Source of the DNA: an uncultured Eubacteriales bacterium
GTDB lineage: Bacteria > Bacillota > Clostridia > Christensenellales > QALW01
Length of the DNA stretch: 46,487 nt
Direction of reading: 5' to 3'
Assembly: GCA_900552055.1 (NCBI GenBank)
Contig: URYI01000005.1
Location: forward strand, 1 to 46,487
This document shows positions 9,400-15,550 of the stretch, in pieces; position 1 is the stretch's first letter, and each line of letters begins with the position of its first letter. The notes under the pieces were generated by a model, which worked only from the letters and a program-made list of their open reading frames with translations, made no database searches and was not told the DNA's origin. Made by a program: the position numbers and the translations under genes.

Positions 9400-9428
9400 T
9401 TGAAATGCGGAGGATAACGCCATATAAT
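9400..9428 (+). promoter_or_regulatory. Promoter of the frameshifted surface-protein gene
   Basis: TTGAAA (9400-9405), 17-bp spacer, TATAAT (9423-9428); TAAGGAGGG (about 9451-9459) precedes the ATG at 9466. Near-consensus expression signals in front of a broken reading frame. Confidence 0.75.
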
Positions 9429-9465
9429 TATAAGTAACGATGTTCAATATTAAGGAGGGTTATCT

Positions 9466-10371
9466 ATGAAAAAAAGCAATTATTATGCTGCTGGCATGTA
9501 CTTTGGTGCTTTCCTGTGTTTCTGCCTTTGCCGCAGTGCCTGCCACGCCGTGGAACGATGATTCCATTAAGGTCAAGGTGACAAACAGCGTAACAGGCGA
9601 GGATACCGTTTATGACCAGTCGGCGGCGTTTGCTCCCGGCGTAAACTGGAGCGGCAATTTGGACTGGTCTTTAAAGAACAATCAGATTGTGGCGGTTAAA
9701 AAGGCGGATGCCGCCAATGGTTTTGAAACAGCGCTTGTTCAGTCTTTCGCTAATTTTACTTCACAGGATAAAGGCGCGGACGGTTATGGTTTTTATATCA
9801 AGAACAACTGTGCCGGCGTAGTATTGTTCACCTTTGAAGGGTCGTGGATAGCTCCGGCCGAAGATGCGGGAAGTACTCTTGCAAATTCAGGACTCTCCTT
9901 TACCGCTGATTCGGAAGCCGTGCTTACCAGCATGGACGGAGCACGATCAAGGCTGAAGGGACGATGTCTAATAACAATGTTGCCGCTTTTAAAATTCCTG
10001 CTGGCTTTGAAGGCTATATTACTATACCTACGGCCTCTATCAATCTCATTGTTGCCGAGGGTAATGATTACTCCGATTTGAACGGTCAGCCTTTGGATAA
10101 TACCCAAATTACCGTTACATGGCCGTCCTTTAGTTTGGACAATGTAGATTCTAACGGCGTTGTATTTGATAATTTCTTTGTATACGGAGCCAATATTGAG
10201 GCCAGTGCGGACGCCGATATTGTAACCGACGCTATTACCTTGCAGCAGGGCGGAAATGATAATGACGATAATCAGGACAACCAGCAGGGAACGGGCGATT
10301 TATCCGTTCTGGCTTATGCCGCTGCCGCTGCGGCAGGCTGCGGAGCCTTGATAATCAGAAGGAAAAAATAA
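9466..10371 (+). pseudogene. Secreted, cell-wall-anchored-type protein, broken by two frameshifts
   Basis: The ATG at 9466 has an excellent ribosome site, but a run of seven A (9469-9475) puts the rest out of frame. With six A the product begins MKKAIIMLLACTLVL, a classic signal peptide ending near SAFA. The body then reads in the second frame (from 9485) to about 9940, where a missing base (GGAGC for GGAAGC) switches to the frame ending at 10371. The two shifts cancel, so ATG and tail share a frame. The C-terminus has an Asp/Asn/Gln-rich linker, then QGTGDLSVLAY, a hydrophobic segment and RRKK, resembling the TGD-type wall/membrane anchors of clostridia. No enzymatic domain recognised. Recent decay, phase variation at A7, or sequencing error are all possible. 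Confidence 0.7.
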
Positions 10372-10398
10372 ATTTCTGCTTGTAAAAAATATATTTAA

Positions 10399-10426
10399 GG
10401 CCCTTCCTGAAGGAGGGGTCTTTTTT
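10399..10426 (+). terminator. Intrinsic terminator after the surface-protein gene
   Basis: GGCCCTTCC (10399-10407) pairs with GGAGGGGTC (10412-10420), nine pairs including two G-T, loop TGAA, followed by six T. Confidence 0.75.
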
Positions 10427-10430
10427 AATT

Positions 10431-10980
10431 AGTGCTTTGGCAAGGGCTGCCTCTTTTAATGAGGGGCCTTTGAAAACTGACTGCAAAGCGGGCTAGGTTC
10501 AAGCCTGAGCAAAGGAGAGGCCTTTCTGGTATAAAATGGAGAATGCCGCGCAAAAGGACAGAAAGGGTGCTGCTCTGCGCCAATGGTTTAGCACATATGA
10601 AACAGGCATGTCTATAGTAATCTAAACAGATCAGACTCATGGGTTTACCAAACAGAAATTTCCAGACAGATGGTTATTATGATGAGTACAGCTGGCGGTA
10701 ATAATCAGCAGCGCAAAAGTATATCCGGTAACGGGAAAACAGGCGCAAATAAAAAACAGCTTGGGCCGGAAGGGGTACAGCGCCCCTTTTAAGGGCAATG
10801 GGCAATGATGCCGCTTGCAGCCTAAGTTAAAGCCGGCGCCCATTAATGCACCGGCTTGTTTTAAGGCTTTTCAGATCCCTGTTTATGCCCGCCTTTTAGG
10901 GGTTTGGCCTGCATATAATATGTCTGCTTTTATTATATGCTTTTGCCTGTGTATACAGGGACAGAATTCTTTTAGGCGGG
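10431..10980. other. Gene-free stretch with two inverted repeats
   Basis: About 550 bp without a convincing gene; open frames of 67-71 codons lack ribosome sites and family resemblance. Two inverted repeats are visible. AAGCCGGCGC (10830-10839) against GCACCGGCTT (10848-10857) forms a 10-pair stem best on the minus strand, where it could end the XRE operon although its T-tract is poor. GCATATAATA (10911-10920) against TATTATATGC (10931-10940) is a perfect 10-bp repeat with a 10-nt spacer. Confidence 0.5.
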
Positions 10981-11808
10981 TTATTTCAGATATGGCTTGT
11001 TTCTGTTTAAAGAAGTAAGAGAATAATATCCATGATAATTCAGTTCGTGCGCCATTAAAATTAAAGCTATCAGTTTATGCGATGGATGGGCAAAGTATAG
11101 CGTTCGAGCTTGGTTATTTATATTAAGCTCATTTTTGCTATAAATAATATTAAGGGTTAAAAGATCATTTATAACCTTATCCATGGCTTTTTCTTCTATG
11201 CCGCATTCGGCTGCAAGCGCATCCCGTTCAAATATATAGCTGCCGGAGTTTTTATGAATATGAATAATGGCGCGCATGGTTTCGGGTGAAGAAAGGCATT
11301 CAAAAATTCTGCGTGCTTCTTCTCCGTTCCGGACGGTTTCGCCATATCCTTCCTCAGGCTCAGGGAATACGGCGAAAAAGGGAGAGCGGCCGTTGGAAAC
11401 AAGAGTAAAGCCGTAGTCATTTATTATATATGAAGAGTGGCGGCAGTTTTTCAGCTCATCAGGATCATATTTTTCATCCAGTTCCATAAGACAGCTGAAT
11501 AATCCCCGTTCAATCTGCCAGCCGATATCACGCGCCCTGTTAAAGCGTTCGCAGGCATGGGTATTTTTCATTAAAGAAATGATTTTCTTTGATGTATCGG
11601 CCATAAAGACATCCTTATTGCTGAAAAGTTCGTCTAATGAAACGCCGAGTTCATGTGCGAGAGGCAAAAGCAAGGCGCTGTCAGGAAAATTTTCTCCCGT
11701 TTCCCATTTTGATACCGCTTGCGCCGAAATATTCAGAGAAGAAGCGAGCTGCTCCTGCGTCATATTTTTTTGAAGGCGTAATTGCCTTATATTTTTAGAT
11801 AAGCACAT
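10981..11808 (-). CDS. XRE-family helix-turn-helix regulator (distal of a tandem pair)
   Basis: 275 aa. Residues 1-62 are a Cro/C1-type HTH (LRLQKNMTQEQLA, QAVSKWETGE). The middle (about 170-235) looks like a winged-helix fold and the C-terminus carries LIALILMAHELNYHGYYS. A similar layout and C-terminal LITLAYEQ segment occurs in the upstream neighbour, so the two are probably diverged paralogues. The ATG directly follows the neighbour's stop codon, with GGAGGGAATGG as ribosome site, so expression is coupled. No target can be deduced. Confidence 0.85.
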   Translation of the reverse strand: MCLSKNIRQLRLQKNMTQEQLASSLNISAQAVSKWETGENFPDSALLLPLAHELGVSLDELFSNKDVFMADTSKKIISLMKNTHACERFNRARDIGWQIERGLFSCLMELDEKYDPDELKNCRHSSYIINDYGFTLVSNGRSPFFAVFPEPEEGYGETVRNGEEARRIFECLSSPETMRAIIHIHKNSGSYIFERDALAAECGIEEKAMDKVINDLLTLNIIYSKNELNINNQARTLYFAHPSHKLIALILMAHELNYHGYYSLTSLNRNKPYLK

Positions 11809-12675
11809 TTATCCATTCCCTCCTATCATTTTGCATCTTCCGTTATAGTTGTAATTATAGCATTGACGGCCGCACATTTGCTCATATGCAAGTGTTATAA
11901 GAGACAGTATATTTCCGTTGCCCATGGATTCATAAATTGCAGTTATGCCGGATTTTAAGTGGGCGGCTATTTTTAGGCACAAGCCAATTTCGCATGAAGC
12001 CTCTAAAAGCTGGACTGCCTTTTCTTCTGAAATTTTAGTTTTGATTGCTATATAGTCGGCTGTGAATTGCTCTGGGCAGTTCGTACTGTGAATATATTCA
12101 CAGATTTTTAGGGCGTCTGTATCGCTTAAAAAGGCAAACAGCTTTGTAATCTGTTTTTGCTTATCCTCGTTTTTAAGCCATTTGAAATCAGCTTTGTTGC
12201 GCATAAGCATGACGGCCATATTTACGTCCTCTGAAGTTACTACAAAATCGTAAAATTCATGTGCGGAAATGCAGTAACGGTTCATTTTATCTGTTTTTGG
12301 CGGCAGAACTTCGGCGCTGTCGTTAATATCATCTTCGCAACTAGAAATAATTTCAAAACTAGAGGGTATAATGGCCTTAACTATTTCAAAAGCCTTTAGT
12401 ACGGCAGCCTTGCGGTCAAGACCGGTAAATTCCGAGAGGATGACTTGGGAGATTTCAGGCCTTTCTTCAGGAGCTATACCCAGCAGAGAGTCAGTGCTTA
12501 CATTATAGTACCCGGCAAGTTTTATAAGCATTTCCAAGCTGGGCTCAGACGCTCCGGTTTCCCATTTTGAAATTGTTTTGTCTGAAACAGAGAGTGTATG
12601 TGCGACTTCTTCCTGCGTTACGCCTTTTCTTTGACGTAATGTGGTTAATCGTTCTGCAACAAATTTTTTGTACAT
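11809..12675 (-). CDS. XRE-family helix-turn-helix regulator (proximal of a tandem pair)
   Basis: 288 aa from the ATG at 12675, chosen because GAAGGAAG lies just upstream; an ATG 30 bases earlier lacks such a site. N-terminal HTH (LRQRKGVTQEEVA, KTISKWETGASEP), then a region with LFAFLSDTDALKICEYIHS that parallels IFECLSSPETMRAIIHIHK in the next gene, and a Tyr/Cys/Asn-rich tail. It is preceded by a leader of about 318 nt holding the repeat at 12702-12962. That leader suggests control after transcription start, but this is inference. Confidence 0.85.
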   Translation of the reverse strand: MYKKFVAERLTTLRQRKGVTQEEVAHTLSVSDKTISKWETGASEPSLEMLIKLAGYYNVSTDSLLGIAPEERPEISQVILSEFTGLDRKAAVLKAFEIVKAIIPSSFEIISSCEDDINDSAEVLPPKTDKMNRYCISAHEFYDFVVTSEDVNMAVMLMRNKADFKWLKNEDKQKQITKLFAFLSDTDALKICEYIHSTNCPEQFTADYIAIKTKISEEKAVQLLEASCEIGLCLKIAAHLKSGITAIYESMGNGNILSLITLAYEQMCGRQCYNYNYNGRCKMIGGNG

Positions 12676-12701
12676 AATCTTCCTTCGGTTTGCAAGGAAC
12701 T

Positions 12702-12962
12702 GCACGTCTCAAAACGGGATAATTTCTTCATTTTCCGCGTTATCTTCAATCAGCGTACTCCCGGTACGCCTTCTTCGTCTGCCTTGAAAATGAAGAAATT
12801 CTCTCTGTTTGAGGGCTCCAGAGTCCGAAGGCATAAAATTTGTGCCGGGTAAAGCGCGCTTTTAAACGACATGTACCGGGCGTACATGGACTCAAAGCAA
12901 CGCAGCAGGACGCATGTTTTTTGCCTTCCGACCATATAGTTCCCTGTAAACTTAGGGTACAC
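12702..12962 (-). repeat. Structured repeat element, copy A, in the leader of the XRE pair
   Basis: Read on the minus strand it has a small hairpin ATGTAC-5 nt-GTACAT (12871-12887) and a long one of about 106 nt: arms AATTTCTTCATTTTC (12721-12735) and GAAAATGAAGAAATT (12786-12800) match over 15 bp, extended after an internal loop by CTCAAA/TTTGAG (12708-12713, 12808-12813), and capped by GCGTAC-5 nt-GTACGC (12753-12769). The two small loops contain complementary CCCG and CGGG. A diverged copy in the opposite genomic orientation lies at 30208-30412. A 70-codon frame (12750-12962) runs through it; its GTG overlaps AAGGAGGTG, so I do not call it a gene. Confidence 0.65.
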
Positions 12963-12999
12963 CTCCTTATAAAAAAATTAATGAGTATTTCATGTTTGC

Positions 13000-13028
13000 A
13001 TTATATATTAAATCAATAGTAGATTCAA
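13000..13028 (-). promoter_or_regulatory. Promoter of the XRE leader and operon
   Basis: Minus strand TTGAAT (13023-13028), 17-bp spacer, TATAAT (13000-13005). Start expected near 12993, so the transcript would cross repeat copy A before reaching the regulators. Confidence 0.75.
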
Positions 13029-13029
13029 C

Positions 13030-13440
13030 GGAGATAAAATTGGGAAATTCTCTGAAACGCAGAACTGCTGCGCAAAAATCTCGTAATGGTTGTTTTGGGG
13101 CGGGCGAGGCATGAGCGCCCGGACGGGGTCATACCGGGCGGTGCACCGGACGGTTAAGCGTGCTGGCCAAGCGTACAATGCATCAATAATATTGCTTTAC
13201 AGTTCATTTGCTGATAATATTCAGACTTATAAAGGCGGACTTGCCGGGTATGTTTTCGCCCGTGCGCCCAGCGGCCGCAAACGGGCATTTTGTTAAAAAT
13301 CCCAAGCCGCATAGGAGAGCGGTTTTTCGCTTTGCAAGGCGGTAGGACGCAGAAAGACCGGGCATACTAAGGAGGGCGGCGCAGCAAAACGGAGCAATGG
13401 ACTTCCTTTAAGGCGTTATTTTACTTTAATTGTATTGTCT
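13030..13440. other. GC-rich palindromic, gene-free region; possible decayed repeat
   Basis: No supported gene. It holds several short GC-rich inverted repeats between 13095 and 13280, such as GGGCG/CGCCC near 13100-13120 and GCCCG/CGGGC around 13258-13288. On the minus strand 13340-13400 contains CTGCTGCG-like and TATGCCCGGT words resembling the 5' part of repeat copy A. That resemblance is weak and could be chance. Confidence 0.3.
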
Positions 13441-13456
13441 GGCATTTAAATAAAAT

Positions 13457-13500
13457 AAATAATCCGAACGCCTTTCAAGAAAAAGCGTTCGGATTATTTT
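13457..13500. terminator. Strong bidirectional terminator
   Basis: A 15-bp perfect stem (13457-13471 against 13485-13499; core CCGAACGC/GCGTTCGG) with a 13-nt loop, flanked by A-rich and T-rich sequence on both sides. On the minus strand it would end transcripts from the ADP-ribosyltransferase-like gene and the ABC remnant. Confidence 0.8.
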
Positions 13501-13557
13501 CATATGTCCAGAAACTGCGCAACATACTCTCGGATCAAATTCAACGCTGAATACAAT

Positions 13558-14110
13558 TTAATTACAATAATAGGTTGCCTGCATGCTGAAAAGGGAATAG
13601 TAAATTCCCTTTTCAGCTGTCAGTTCGCTGTGTATTCCATACTCTGGAATTTTTTCATCTTTAATTAAAACTATTTTATCGCAGAATTTAGCGCTGGACA
13701 AGCGATGGCAAAAAAGAATGCGGTATTGCCTCCAATCAAGTCATTAAATTGTCTATACAAAGCATTTTCTGCACGGGGTTCAGCGCGCTTGTCGGTTCGT
13801 CCAATATCGTAATTATTGCCTGCTTTTTAAATAGGTTCTGGCAATGGCCGGCTATTGCAGTTCGTCGCCTGAAAAGTTTGCTCCCTCTTCATCAAATTGT
13901 TTTGTTAGATAAGTATTATACTGATTTGGCGGTTCGAGGATTTATTTATGGATGCCGGCTTTCTGCGCCGCTTATGTAATTTGCTCCAGACCAGCTTGGT
14001 CAAATGAGCTGATGTTTTTTCCCATTGTAAAGGCAAATAATTTGTAATCTTGGGAAACAGGCGCAAAACAAATCTTTGGGCGGCTGATTTATGGGATGTT
14101 TTAATATATT
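13558..14110 (-). pseudogene. Remnant of an ABC exporter ATPase (nucleotide-binding domain)
   Basis: Minus-strand translation, switching among frames, gives in order: VSQDYKLFAFTMG (Q-loop region), NISSFDQAGLEQI, YNTYLTKQFDEEGA, FSGDELQ (degenerate signature), AIARTYLK, ILDEPTSALN (Walker B/D-loop), AENALYRQFNDLIGGNTAFF, then HRLSSAKFCDKIVLI and a tail ending at TAA 13558-13560. There are at least three frameshifts and several stops. Walker A and the membrane domain are missing. The order and spacing match the C-terminal half of an ABC exporter such as peptide or lantibiotic exporters. The upstream boundary is uncertain. It lies downstream of the ADP-ribosyltransferase-like gene on the same strand. 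Confidence 0.85.
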
Positions 14111-14264
14111 TGCAATCGTCCGAAAAGAGCAGAAAATAAAGAAAGGCCGAAAACCCGGCTGGAACAGGACTCTCCGCTTCAATATTCAAGCAGGTAATAA
14201 TGTATGGGAAATTGGCAGGGCCTGGCGCGGCAGATTTTTGCTGCTGCTCAAAGCGGCCTTTGTT

Positions 14265-14741
14265 TTAGGTATTTACTGGAAGTTCGGCAATCAGCCTAAC
14301 TTTTAACGGCCTTTTTGTCAGGAATTCGACATTTTGATCCATTGTAGTTCTGGGGTGCTGATAAATATCTTTATCAACTATTAAATCCTCGTCAATTACA
14401 TATAGATAACCGTATTCTGTGCCGTTGTGGACAATTTCGCCGTTATCATCGTACCCTAACCCAGACGGCTTGTGAGAAAAGGCTTCGGCTAATGATCTCC
14501 ATTGCGTTACAGTGCTTCCTTCGCGCAATTCGGTGAACAGCTTGTTGGAGCCGTGATACCAGCATCCTGATGGGTCAATTTCAATTAAATGAGGTGCGTT
14601 ATTTGTGTGCGGCGGCTCGTCGCTGCCGCTGGAAAACGAAGAACTGTTTTGGTGTTTGCCAGGAGCGGAGTCAAACCCTTTTAAGAGCAGCATATTCGCT
14701 ATGGTTGCATATAATTTCCAAGCTTTTCCGAATGTATTCAT
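14265..14741 (-). CDS. Small protein with a probable ADP-ribosyltransferase-like fold
   Basis: 158 aa, apparently intact, with GAGGAGG nine bases before the ATG and a consensus promoter. Residues 1-55 are a low-complexity Ser/Gly/His region without a clear signal peptide. From residue 60 the core reads CWYHGS (His63), then TQWRSLAEAFSHKPS (79-93), a Tyr-rich strand (YGYLYVI, 110-116) and QNVEFLTKRPLKV (137-149). HGS near the start, an AxAFS segment and a late E resemble H-Y-E type ADP-ribosyltransferases and related folds (Arr-like). This is a motif-level guess; no partner, immunity or resistance role can be assigned. It sits in a decayed accessory region. Confidence 0.6.
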   Translation of the reverse strand: MNTFGKAWKLYATIANMLLLKGFDSAPGKHQNSSSFSSGSDEPPHTNNAPHLIEIDPSGCWYHGSNKLFTELREGSTVTQWRSLAEAFSHKPSGLGYDDNGEIVHNGTEYGYLYVIDEDLIVDKDIYQHPRTTMDQNVEFLTKRPLKVRLIAELPVNT

Positions 14742-14774
14742 GACCGTTGCCTCCTCATTATATAAGTTTTTATT

Positions 14775-14803
14775 AGTATAGCATTAAAATTAAGACAAAA
14801 CAA
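14775..14803 (-). promoter_or_regulatory. Promoter of the ADP-ribosyltransferase-like gene
   Basis: Minus strand TTGTTT (14798-14803), 17-bp spacer ending in TGC (extended -10), TATACT (14775-14780). The leader would be about 27 nt. Confidence 0.75.
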
Positions 14804-14886
14804 GATTGTTATAGCATAAAATTTGTTTTTTCTGCTCTTTTAGGTTTATGCCGCGAAAAAATGTATCTTCCGCGGCCGAACCAGAC

Positions 14887-14925
14887 AAAAAAGCGGCCGG
14901 CAACTCATTACGAATTGCCGGCCGC
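14887..14925 (-). terminator. Minus-strand terminator (third after tRNA-Arg)
   Basis: GCGGCCGGCAA (14893-14903) and TTGCCGGCCGC (14915-14925) form a perfect 11-bp stem; on the minus strand six T follow (14892-14887). Confidence 0.8.
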
Positions 14926-14975
14926 AGGCATGTAAAGAGCTAACAAAAAAGATGCCTGCGAAAAGTTTTGAAATA

Positions 14976-15066
14976 GACTCGAACCCGCAAAAGGTTGGCA
15001 GTGCACAAATCGGCGTAAAAAAGACGCGTTTACAAGCCGTTAGCCGGTGTGAACGCGACCTTTTGC
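14976..15066 (-). ncRNA. Candidate structured RNA with nested stems, downstream of tRNA-Arg
   Basis: GCAAAAGGT (14987-14995) is the exact inverted repeat of 15058-15066. Directly against its right arm lies a second stem, CGCGTTTAC (15025-15033) with GTGAACGCG (15049-15057), nine pairs with one wobble, so the helices could stack. On the minus strand the outer stem is followed by GGGTTCGAGTC, like a tRNA T-loop without a matching stem. A terminator lies downstream at 14887. No promoter of its own is obvious; readthrough from tRNA-Arg would be needed. It could equally be a wrecked tRNA cluster. Confidence 0.35.
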
Positions 15067-15112
15067 AGAAGAGGAGGAACAGTGGAGCGGGTGACTGATT
15101 TTTTTATGAAAT

Positions 15113-15143
15113 AAAAAATCGGAACGAGTTACGCTCGTTCCGA
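15113..15143 (-). terminator. Minus-strand terminator (second after tRNA-Arg)
   Basis: TCGGAACGAG (15119-15128) pairs perfectly with CTCGTTCCGA (15134-15143); on the minus strand six T follow (15118-15113). A weaker CCCGC/GCGGG stem with five T lies at 15161-15186. Confidence 0.75.
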
Positions 15144-15200
15144 CGTGGTAAGCGTTGACGAAAAAGATACCCGCCATAAACGCGGGCGGAGAGGTAAAAT

Positions 15201-15238
15201 AAAAAACCGAGCCCGGAACGCAAATTGCGTCCAGGCTC
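15201..15238 (-). terminator. Terminator of tRNA-Arg
   Basis: Minus strand: GAGCCTGGACGC pairs with GCGTTCCGGGCTC (15209-15238; one G-T, one bulge) and is followed by GG and six T (15206-15201), starting five bases after the CCA end of the tRNA. Confidence 0.8.
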
Positions 15239-15242
15239 AGCC

Positions 15243-15319
15243 TGGCGTCGCTAAGAGGATTCGAACCTCCGACCTACCGCTTAGGAGGCGGTCGCTCTAT
15301 CCTGCTGAGCTATAGCGAC
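15243..15319 (-). tRNA. tRNA-Arg (anticodon CCU)
   Basis: 77 nt including an encoded CCA (complement at 15243-15245). Acceptor GTCGCTA pairs with TAGCGAC, discriminator G. The D-arm contains AGCTCAGCAGGAT, the anticodon stem ACCGC/GCGGT holds the loop CTCCTAA with anticodon CCT, and the T-arm is GGAGG-TTCGAAT-CCTC-like. It reads the rare AGG codon. A consensus promoter lies 134 bp upstream and a terminator directly downstream. Confidence 0.97.
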
Positions 15320-15452
15320 ATTTTTTAAGCTTTTGAATCGCACCCGCTGCACCCGCGTTGAGGAAGTGTGCTAATGCGTTTCTGCGCGGTAGCTGGCCCG
15401 CTCGTTTTTTTTGCTCCGCCTGTTTTTTAAAGCGCAGCTGTGCAACGAGGGT

Positions 15453-15481
15453 AATATAGCATAAATCGGGGCAGGTGTCAA
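15453..15481 (-). promoter_or_regulatory. Promoter of tRNA-Arg
   Basis: Minus strand TTGACA (15476-15481), 17-bp spacer ending in TGC, TATATT (15453-15458). The start is expected near 15446. Its -35 box is only 9 bp from the divergent rnhC -35 box. Confidence 0.8.
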
Positions 15482-15490
15482 TTATTCAGC

Positions 15491-15519
15491 TTGCCATTTT
15501 TTTATTTTGCTTATATTAT
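15491..15519 (+). promoter_or_regulatory. Promoter of rnhC
   Basis: TTGCCA (15491-15496), 17-bp spacer, TATTAT (15514-15519); a start near 15526 rules out the upstream in-frame codons as translation starts. Confidence 0.6.
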
Positions 15520-15550
15520 ACTATTATTATTTATATCGGAGGGGCTTGCT

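Noticed and set aside
9469..9475. Programmed ribosomal frameshift at A7-G (dnaX-like slippery site)
   Set aside because: The needed change is +1 rather than -1, it lies at the second codon, and a second uncompensated shift at about 9940 would still be required.
10425..11018. Three short ORFs (67-71 codons) after the surface-protein gene
   Set aside because: They lack ribosome sites, overlap one another or a terminator, and resemble no family.
12750..12962. 70-codon minus-strand ORF beginning GTG just at AAGGAGGTG
   Set aside because: The start codon is part of the ribosome-binding sequence itself, the frame runs through paired arms of a repeat, and the other repeat copy does not preserve the same protein.
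13585..13617. 14-bp perfect stem-loop (GCTGAAAAGGGAAT and its inverse) as a terminator or operator
   Set aside because: It lies inside the C-terminal coding part of the ABC relic, where the bases encode EKGIYYSLF-like residues, and no T-tract follows, so coincidence is likely.
14976..14985. tRNA T-loop-like GGTTCGAGTC as a further tRNA gene
   Set aside because: No pairing T-stem, acceptor or anticodon arm can be built around it.
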